Of a DNA stretch of 64,000 nt, positions 58,640 through 64,000 are shown in pieces. Numbering within the stretch: the first letter of the stretch is position 1; each line of letters begins with the position of its first letter. Source of the DNA: Bosea sp. 29B (GTDB taxonomy: Bacteria > Pseudomonadota > Alphaproteobacteria > Rhizobiales > Beijerinckiaceae); contig NZ_LR733817.1 in the NCBI RefSeq assembly GCF_902506165.1, positions 2,077,408 through 2,141,407 of the forward strand, in the 5' to 3' direction. The translations under genes were made by a program, and so were the position numbers. A model generated the notes under the pieces. The model was not told the origin of the DNA. It saw only the letters and a program-made list of their open reading frames with translations, and ran no database searches.

Positions 58640-59284
58640 ATGATCCACGTTATCGATGCCGGGAACCGGCACCTCTACGGGGCCGAACTCGAGCAGCACT
58701 ACCAGATCCGGCACCAGATCTATGTCGGCGAGCGCAAATGGATGGCGCTCGAGCGGTCCGATGGTCGCGAGGTCGACCAGTTCGACAACGCGGATGCGAC
58801 CTATCTGCTGGCGATCGAGAACGGGCGCGTCATCGGCGGAACACGACTCGTGCCGACGACATGTCCGCATCTGATGGCCGACGTCTTCCCGTTCCTGGCC
58901 GATGTGCGCGGGCTCCAGCGCGGCACCGATGTCGTCGAATGGACACGCATCTTCGTCGTGCCGGAGCGGCGCGGCACAGACAGCAAGGTCCTGCATACCG
59001 TTCTGGCTGGCATGTTCGAGTACTGCCTTGCCAACGACATCACGGCGATCACGGTGGTGATGGAGACGTGGTGGATGCCGCGTTTCCTGGAACTGGGCTG
59101 GGAGGTCCGGCCGCTCGGCCTGCCGACCATGATCGATGGCATGAACTGCGTCGGCACGATCATCACGGTGAGCGAGGACGCCTATCGCCGTACCCTTGCC
59201 TTCAAGGATATCGAAGCGCCGGTCATCCTTTCGCGTCGCGACGCGAAGCGGGCCCCGGGCGAGCGGAGGATCTCGCATGGCTAA
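58640..59284 (+). CDS. Acyl-homoserine lactone synthase (LuxI family)
   Basis: A 214-residue synthase. R24 and W34 of the LuxI family are present, with Tyr at position 28 where Phe is usual (RHQIYVGERKW). D46 and D49 follow, as well as the Arg in GGTRLVPTT and the EWTR motif near residue 100. The sequence is most like the Bradyrhizobium BjaI/BraI type, which use branched or aryl acyl-CoA, but the substrate cannot be decided by reading. AGGGAGG upstream supports the start. Its end overlaps the next small gene by 8 bases. Confidence 0.92.
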   Translation: MIHVIDAGNRHLYGAELEQHYQIRHQIYVGERKWMALERSDGREVDQFDNADATYLLAIENGRVIGGTRLVPTTCPHLMADVFPFLADVRGLQRGTDVVEWTRIFVVPERRGTDSKVLHTVLAGMFEYCLANDITAITVVMETWWMPRFLELGWEVRPLGLPTMIDGMNCVGTIITVSEDAYRRTLAFKDIEAPVILSRRDAKRAPGERRISHG

Positions 59285-59564
59285 TCAGCATGACACCGGC
59301 AGCAGCCGCGATAAGATCGAATATGCCCTCGGCCTGCTCACCACTCTGCTGCGCAACCAGCCGGTGCATCAGGAACTGGTGGATGTCGCCCACCGCATGG
59401 ACTTGCCGGACGAGCTCTGGCTCGCAGTGCAGATCCTGTCCATGTCGGAGCCGGACCAGGTGAAGCTCAGGGACTTCCTGCTGGTGAATCCCAGCCCGCA
59501 ACTGCAGCGACTCAATCGGAGCACGCTCGTCCTGACCCAGGATACACCCCCGGCCCTGCACTAG
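59277..59564 (+). CDS. Small unrecognised protein overlapping luxI
   Basis: A 95-residue acidic, helical-looking protein (YALGLLTTLLRNQPVHQELV, then MDLPDELWLAVQILSMSEP). No signal peptide, membrane helix or cysteine. The ATG overlaps the luxI stop by 8 bases and has GGAGG 7 bases ahead, so it is translationally coupled to luxI. Small proteins near luxI can be anti-activators (TraM, RsaM), but this one does not resemble those I know. Function unknown. Confidence 0.75.
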   Translation: MANQHDTGSSRDKIEYALGLLTTLLRNQPVHQELVDVAHRMDLPDELWLAVQILSMSEPDQVKLRDFLLVNPSPQLQRLNRSTLVLTQDTPPALH

Positions 59565-59625
59565 GCGTTTCCGAGCGAGGCGGCCCGCGATCGCGCGGAG
59601 AAGATACGATAGAGCAACTGCCCAA

Positions 59626-59665
59626 GCTCTCTGCGCTCGGCTGGGACCAGCTGAGCGCAGAGAGC
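59626..59665. terminator. Long inverted repeat between the luxI operon and XRE copy 2
   Basis: GCTCTCTGCGCTC (59626-59638) pairs with GAGCGCAGAGAGC (59653-59665), and the inner bases extend the stem to about 17 bp with a minimal loop. No T-run. It lies between two convergent units and may act as a bidirectional RNA end or as a DNA recombination/insertion mark. Confidence 0.55.
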
Positions 59666-59730
59666 CAGCGCAAAATCAGCCGTCCTCGTGGCGCGAGCCG
59701 GTCGAATCCGCTCGCGCCGAGGCGGAAGAC

Positions 59731-60150
59731 CTATTGCTCGATGGTCTCGATCGGCGAGTCGCCGAGCGATTCGACGAGATCGACGATACGCCGGCGCACG
59801 CGCGGGCTCTTGATCCGCACGAAGGCCTTGGTCAGCTGCACGCCCTCGCTGGTCGCGAGGAAATCGGCGACATAGGTCGTGGCCGATGCATCGGCGAAGC
59901 CCTCCCCGATGCTGTCGTCGGCGGGAGCGCCGTCGAAGAAGAAGGCGACAGGCACGCCGAGCATCTTGGAAATCTGCTGCAGCCGGCTGGCGCTGATCCG
60001 GTTGGTGCCCTTCTCGTATTTCTGCACCTGCTGGAAGGTCAGGCCCAGTGCTTCGCCGAGCCGCTCCTGGCTAACGCCGGCGAGCATGCGGCGCATCCGG
60101 ACGCGGCTGCCGACATGGCGGTCGATCGGGTTGGGTACTTTCTTCAACAT
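59731..60150 (-). CDS. XRE-family regulator, copy 2 (lnt side)
   Basis: A 139-residue paralogue of the regulator at 57204-57617. The HTH segment is nearly the same (GLTFQQVQKYEKGTNRISAS). The differences cluster in the linker around residues 76-84 and at the C terminus. It follows lnt with a 106-base gap on the same strand. A T-rich/A-rich stretch precedes it. Confidence 0.9.
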   Translation of the reverse strand: MLKKVPNPIDRHVGSRVRMRRMLAGVSQERLGEALGLTFQQVQKYEKGTNRISASRLQQISKMLGVPVAFFFDGAPADDSIGEGFADASATTYVADFLATSEGVQLTKAFVRIKSPRVRRRIVDLVESLGDSPIETIEQ

Positions 60151-60256
60151 GGCAGCCGGTCCCCTTTTTTTATCCGTTCAGCCAGTCGGCGGCCCGTTGA
60201 AGGCCTGGCCCGGTTGGCCATTCGGCGGCGGTCCCGAAAGAAAGTTCCATATGGGA

Positions 60257-61855
60257 TTACCGTCGCCGCATTATTACTCCAGCGAGCATTAGGCTGGCAA
60301 CTACACCTGCAAAGAAAAGGTCGCCGAAGCGGGAATAGGGCGTCGCCGGACCAGCGCGGGGCAACGAGGTATCGATGACGCCGGCCTCGCCGAGTGGCAA
60401 TGCGGCGCGGATGCGCCCGTAATGGTCTGCTACCGCCGAGATGCCGGTGTTGGCGACGCGCACCAGCGGCAGGCCTTCCTCGATGGCGCGTAAGCGGGCT
60501 TGCGCGAGATGCTGGTAGGGGCCGCTGGTCTGCCCGAACCAGCCGTCATTGGTCAGGTTGAGGATGAAGCCCGGCCGCGGTCCGCTCGGCATCGCCTCAC
60601 CGGGGAAGATCACCTCGTAGCAGATCAGGCTAGCCGCCGGCGGCAGGCCGCGGATCGACAGCGGCGTGCGCCGGCTGCCGGAGGCGAAGCCACCGGGAAC
60701 CGAGACGAATTCGGACAGGCCGACCGCCCGGATCAGCCGTTCGAGGACAGCAGGCAGATACTCGCCGAACGGGACGAGATGAACCTTGTCGTAGCTGCCG
60801 GTGATCGTGCCCTCGTCATTGATGACCTGGATCGAATTGTAGATCGGCGGCCGGCTTTCGCCCGGCAGCATCTCGCCGGCGCGGGCCGCGCCGGTGATCA
60901 GCGTGGTGCTCGGCGGCAGCAGCGCGGCGATCCGCGCCAGTGCCTGCGGCGTGCGCCCGAGCAGGAAGGGGAAGGCCGACTCCGGCCAGATCAGATGCGT
61001 CACGTCCTGCACGCCCGAGGTCGCCGGGCCGGTCGCCCGGTCGCTGAGCGCGAGGTAGTGCGACAGGATCATCTCGCTGTTGCGCGGGCTGAACTTGGCA
61101 TCCTGCGGCAGGTTCGGCTGCATCAGCCGGAGTTTGACCCCACTCACCGCCGGAACCGGCTCCGCTGGAATCCGCCAGGCGCCAAATCCAGCCATGGCCG
61201 CCAGCACGAGCCCCGCCAGGGCCGGAGCGCGCCAGCGCCCCTCGTCCTCTTCGCCTGTACCGAGCACGGCCGGCGCGGCCCCGACCGCGACGGCCAGTGC
61301 CGTCAACCCGTAAAGCCCGATCAGGCTGGCGCTCTGGGCGAGCCAGGCCGGTCCGGCCAGCATCATGCCGTAGACGTTCCAGGGAAAGCCGGTGAGGACA
61401 TGGCCGCGCAGCCACTCGCTCAGCGCCAGCACGGCCGCCAGCACCAGGATGCGGCCGGCACCCGTCGGCCAGAGCGCCCGCGCCAGGGCGAAGCCCGCAG
61501 CCGGGAAGATGGCGAGGAAGGCCGGCAGCGCCACGACGCCGAGCGGCATCGCCCAGGCGAACTTGTCGGCCTCGACCAGGAAGGCGGCGCCCAGCCACCA
61601 CAAACCGGCGAGATGATAGCCAAAGCCCCACCACCAACCGGCGCTCGCAGCCGCCCAGAGGCGCCCGCGCCGGGTTTCCGCGACCGAGCCGTCGATCAGC
61701 CAGACCGCGGCGGTCATCGGCACGACCATCAGCGGCCAGAGATCAAGTGGGGCCAGCGCCAGCGCGCCACAGGCGCCGCAAATGAGCGCGATCAACCGGC
61801 GCGGCCAGCCCCAGGCGAGGATGACGCGGTCGGCCAGCACTGACAGCTTGATCAT
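60257..61855 (-). CDS. lnt: Apolipoprotein N-acyltransferase
   Basis: A 532-residue inner-membrane enzyme adding the third acyl chain to lipoproteins. N-terminal membrane helices (to about residue 215) precede a carbon-nitrogen hydrolase domain with the catalytic triad Glu (LIWPESAFPFL), Lys (SYDKVHLVPFGEYLP) and Cys (ASLICYEVIFPG). A final helix follows. It overlaps the upstream corC-like gene by 4 bases (ATGA). Confidence 0.96.
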   Translation of the reverse strand: MIKLSVLADRVILAWGWPRRLIALICGACGALALAPLDLWPLMVVPMTAAVWLIDGSVAETRRGRLWAAASAGWWWGFGYHLAGLWWLGAAFLVEADKFAWAMPLGVVALPAFLAIFPAAGFALARALWPTGAGRILVLAAVLALSEWLRGHVLTGFPWNVYGMMLAGPAWLAQSASLIGLYGLTALAVAVGAAPAVLGTGEEDEGRWRAPALAGLVLAAMAGFGAWRIPAEPVPAVSGVKLRLMQPNLPQDAKFSPRNSEMILSHYLALSDRATGPATSGVQDVTHLIWPESAFPFLLGRTPQALARIAALLPPSTTLITGAARAGEMLPGESRPPIYNSIQVINDEGTITGSYDKVHLVPFGEYLPAVLERLIRAVGLSEFVSVPGGFASGSRRTPLSIRGLPPAASLICYEVIFPGEAMPSGPRPGFILNLTNDGWFGQTSGPYQHLAQARLRAIEEGLPLVRVANTGISAVADHYGRIRAALPLGEAGVIDTSLPRAGPATPYSRFGDLFFAGVVASLMLAGVIMRRR

Positions 61856-62844
61856 GCGGCGTCCGGCGCGGCTGGTGCCTCGGTCGCGATCGCATCGCGG
61901 CGATGGATGCGCAGGCGCTTGACCCGGCGCGGGTCGGCGTCAAGCACCTCGAATTCGAGGTCCTCCGGCCCCTTGATCAATTCGCCGCGCACCGGCACGC
62001 GGCCGGCCAGGGTCACGATCAGCCCGCCGAGCGTATCGACCTCCTCGGCAACCTCGGCGCTCGACAGGTCGATTCCGGTCGCCTCCTTCAACTCGTCGAG
62101 GGTGGCGCGGGCATCGGCGATGAAGCGGTTCTCGCCAGCTGGTGCGATCGCGGGAGCTTCGTCGAGATCGTGCTCGTCCTCGATGTCGCCGACGACGATC
62201 TCGACCAGGTCTTCGATCGAGATCAGCCCGTCCGTGCCGCCATATTCGTCGATCACCAGGGCGATATGGGTACGCGTCGCCTGCATTCTGACCAGAAGGT
62301 CGACCGCCGGCATCGAGGGCGGCACGTAGAGCACCGGCCGCAGGATCTTGGCCTGGGCCAGCGTCATCGAGAGATCGATGGCGCCGAGACTCGGGCCGGC
62401 CGGCGCCTCTGCCTCACCGCGCAGCTTCCGGCCTGGCTTGGCCCGGGCCGCGATGAAGTCGAGGAAGTCGCGGATGTGGATCATTCCCCGGGGGTCGTCG
62501 AGCGATTCCCCATAAACAGGCAGGCGCGAATGGCCGGCGGTGCGGAACAGGGCCAGGAGGTCGCCGAGCGTCGCCTCCGAGGAGACTGCGATGACGTCGG
62601 CGCGCGGCACCATCACATCGGCAACGCGGCGCTCGCGCAGGCTCAGCACGTTCGAGAGCATCGCCCGCTCTTGCGGCGAGAGGTCGGTCACTCCGCCGCT
62701 GTCCTGCGCCAGCGCCTCGGTGATGTCCTCGCGGATCGAGCCGCCCTGGCGCAGGCCGAGCCGGTCGAGGAACTGGCCGAGCCAATGCGACAGGCCGCGG
62801 CCTGTTGGTTCTGATGAGGAGGAAGATCGGGTGTCGTCGCTCAT
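61852..62844 (-). CDS. CorC/HlyC-type CBS-domain protein
   Basis: A 330-residue protein: short polar N terminus, CBS domain pair (VADVMVPRADVIAVSSEATL; ILRPVLYVPPSMPAVDLLVRMQ, then IALVIDEYGGTDGLISIEDLVE) and a C-terminal CorC_HlyC domain (ADARATLDELKEATGIDL). It corresponds to the cytosolic CorC/TlyC class linked to magnesium/cobalt efflux. No transmembrane DUF21 region. The start overlaps the ybeY stop (ATGA). Confidence 0.92.
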   Translation of the reverse strand: MSDDTRSSSSSEPTGRGLSHWLGQFLDRLGLRQGGSIREDITEALAQDSGGVTDLSPQERAMLSNVLSLRERRVADVMVPRADVIAVSSEATLGDLLALFRTAGHSRLPVYGESLDDPRGMIHIRDFLDFIAARAKPGRKLRGEAEAPAGPSLGAIDLSMTLAQAKILRPVLYVPPSMPAVDLLVRMQATRTHIALVIDEYGGTDGLISIEDLVEIVVGDIEDEHDLDEAPAIAPAGENRFIADARATLDELKEATGIDLSSAEVAEEVDTLGGLIVTLAGRVPVRGELIKGPEDLEFEVLDADPRRVKRLRIHRRDAIATEAPAAPDAA

Positions 62845-63440
62845 GACGCTGGCTGCGGCTTCTTGGTCTTGGATGCTGGGCGGGGCTGCATGGGTTCCGG
62901 CTCGGAGCTGGCATAGGGGTCGGCGATGCCGAGTCGGGCAAGCGCTGCGGTCTCCAGCGCTTCCATGCGCTGGGCCTCGGCTTCCGTCTCGTGGTCTTCG
63001 CCGAGCAGGTGCAGCAGCCCGTGGATCACGAGATGGCTGAGATGGTCGCCGAAGGATTTCTCCTCGGCGTTCGCCTCCCGGGCGACCGTCTCCAGGGCGA
63101 TCACGATGTCGCCGATCACCGGGCTCGATGCGATCCGCTCGGGCGGCGCGGCCGGGAAGGAGAGAACATTGGTCGCCTTGTCGAAGCCGCGCCAGTCGCG
63201 GTTGACGATGCGGATGCGCTTGTCGTCGGTGAGCAGCAGGCTGAGCTCGGCGCCCGGCAGCGGCTTGACCGGAGCCAGCGCCAGCCCGGCATCGACCGCG
63301 GCGAGGATCCGCGGACGCAAATCCCCGATCTCGCGCCATTTGCGAGACTGCATGCGGATATCGAGCGAGAGCCCGCCTGTGGCAGGCTCCGTAGCTTCGG
63401 TTCGCGGCGCAGCGCGCCGCGAACGAGGTCGGTCGGTCAT
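62841..63440 (-). CDS. ybeY: Endoribonuclease YbeY (16S rRNA maturation)
   Basis: A 199-residue metalloprotein with the zinc site [11 protein letters not shown] (H-x3-H-x5-H), plus [16 protein letters not shown] and [10 protein letters not shown]. It is needed for 16S 3' end processing and ribosome quality control. Extra N- and C-terminal polar tails compared with E. coli. It overlaps phoH (ATGA). Confidence 0.95.
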   Translation of the reverse strand: MTDRPRSRRAAPRTEATEPATGGLSLDIRMQSRKWREIGDLRPRILAAVDAGLALAPVKPLPGAELSLLLTDDKRIRIVNRDWRGFDKATNVLSFPAAPPERIASSPVIGDIVIALETVAREANAEEKSFGDHLSHLVIHGLLHLLGEDHETEAEAQRMEALETAALARLGIADPYASSEPEPMQPRPASKTKKPQPAS

Positions 63441-64000
63441 CGCGGCCGCTCCCGCGACAGCATCCGCTTCAGCCCGTCGGCATCGCCCTCGGCGGGAGCC
63501 TCCGGTGCGGGCAGGGCGGCAAGCCGCGCCTCGCGCTCGTCGCGCTCCTTCCGGGAGGCATCCTCATAGGCCATGACGATCCGGCGCACGAGCGCATGGC
63601 GGACGACGTCGCCTTCCTCGAAGCGGGCATGGCCGACGCCCTCGACGCCCGAGAGCAGCCTGACCGCCTCGACCAGGCCGGAACGCTGGCCCGGCGGCAG
63701 GTCGACCTGCGAAGGGTCGCCGGTGATGATCATGCGCGAGCCCTCGCCCAGGCGGGTGAGAAACATCTTCATCTGCACGGAGGTCGCGTTCTGCGCCTCG
63801 TCGAGCAGCACAACGGCATTGCTCAGCGTGCGCCCGCGCATGAAGGCCAGCGGCGCGATCTCGATCATGCCGGTCTGCAGGGCGCGCTCGACATGGCGTG
63901 CCTCCATGAAGTCGTTGAGGGCGTCGTAGATCGGCCGCAGGTACGGATCGACCTTCTCGCGCATGTCGCCGGGCAGGAAGCCGAGGCGCTCGCCGGCCTC
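63437..64000 (-). CDS. PhoH family ATPase (5' part outside window)
   Basis: The last 187 codons of a PhoH-like protein; the frame stays open to the window edge. Walker B is [13 protein letters not shown] and the following [13 protein letters not shown] is the PhoH sensor block; [20 protein letters not shown] is visible up to the edge. It heads phoH-ybeY-corC-lnt, the conserved order. Role: phosphate-starvation-inducible ATPase/RNA-associated, not resolved here. Confidence 0.93.
   Translation of the reverse strand, partial: EAGERLGFLPGDMREKVDPYLRPIYDALNDFMEARHVERALQTGMIEIAPLAFMRGRTLSNAVVLLDEAQNATSVQMKMFLTRLGEGSRMIITGDPSQVDLPPGQRSGLVEAVRLLSGVEGVGHARFEEGDVVRHALVRRIVMAYEDASRKERDEREARLAALPAPEAPAEGDADGLKRMLSRERPR

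Noticed and set aside
57618..59730. Mobile element carrying the quorum-sensing genes
   Set aside because: No transposase, integrase or matching terminal repeats are visible; only the duplicated XRE genes suggest insertion.

Overview
The window is a GC-rich chromosomal segment from an alphaproteobacterium of the order Hyphomicrobiales (Rhizobiales). Bosea or a close relative is my best guess, but the genus cannot be fixed from the sequence alone. The evidence is the gene order leuS-lptE-holA / parB-parA-rsmG-mnmG-mnmE-rho-hemJ-hemE-(origin)-ppsR-maf-aroE-coaE-dnaQ, a Tim44-like gene beside secB, a LigD/Ku repair pair and a CtrA/GANTC-type replication origin. The segment is gene-dense, mostly housekeeping, and contains no rRNA, tRNA, CRISPR array or intact insertion sequence that I can see.

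Left part (1-18 kb): the 3' end of ftsK, lolA, an exonuclease III gene, a two-gene response regulator/cyclic-nucleotide-binding operon, an L,D-transpeptidase, a VOC protein, a diguanylate cyclase whose ribosome binding site lies inside a perfect 12-bp hairpin, a YggS-type PLP protein, then leuS-lptE-holA facing parB-parA-rsmG-mnmG-mnmE. A perfect 16-bp parS site lies inside rsmG. Between mnmE and rho is a decayed DUF255/thioredoxin-domain (YyaL/SSP411 family) pseudogene.

Origin region (18-30 kb): hemE and ppsR diverge around an intergenic region of about 450 bp with an AT-rich stretch, DnaA-box-like repeats, a perfect CtrA site (TTAA-N7-TTAAC), eight GANTC methylation sites and a near-perfect parS. 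This is the Caulobacter-type oriC arrangement. It is followed by maf-aroE-coaE-dnaQ, terC, secB and the operon timA-mltA-smr-xre.

Middle part (30-47 kb): adenosine kinase, hemA, an aromatic-amino-acid-lyase homologue, a PNPOx-family protein, then pnp and rpsO. The usual truB-rpsO-pnp cluster is split here by about 9 kb of accessory genes: a small ORF, ku and ligD (non-homologous end joining, with a possible general-stress promoter), an hxlR/NAD(P)-binding-protein divergent pair, an Atu4866-like gene, an AraC regulator and a chemoreceptor.

Right part (47-64 kb): the truB-rbfA-infB-ylxR-nusA-rimP translation/transcription operon with a promoter and terminator-like hairpin in its leader, a DUF2336 gene, trmB, metK, and finally lnt-corC-ybeY-phoH. 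Between metK and lnt, where related genomes usually carry one small XRE regulator, there are two near-identical copies flanking an inserted quorum-sensing module: luxR, luxI and a small unrecognised gene overlapping the luxI end. This module, its palindromic promoter element and its unknown third gene are the most promising candidates for something undescribed.
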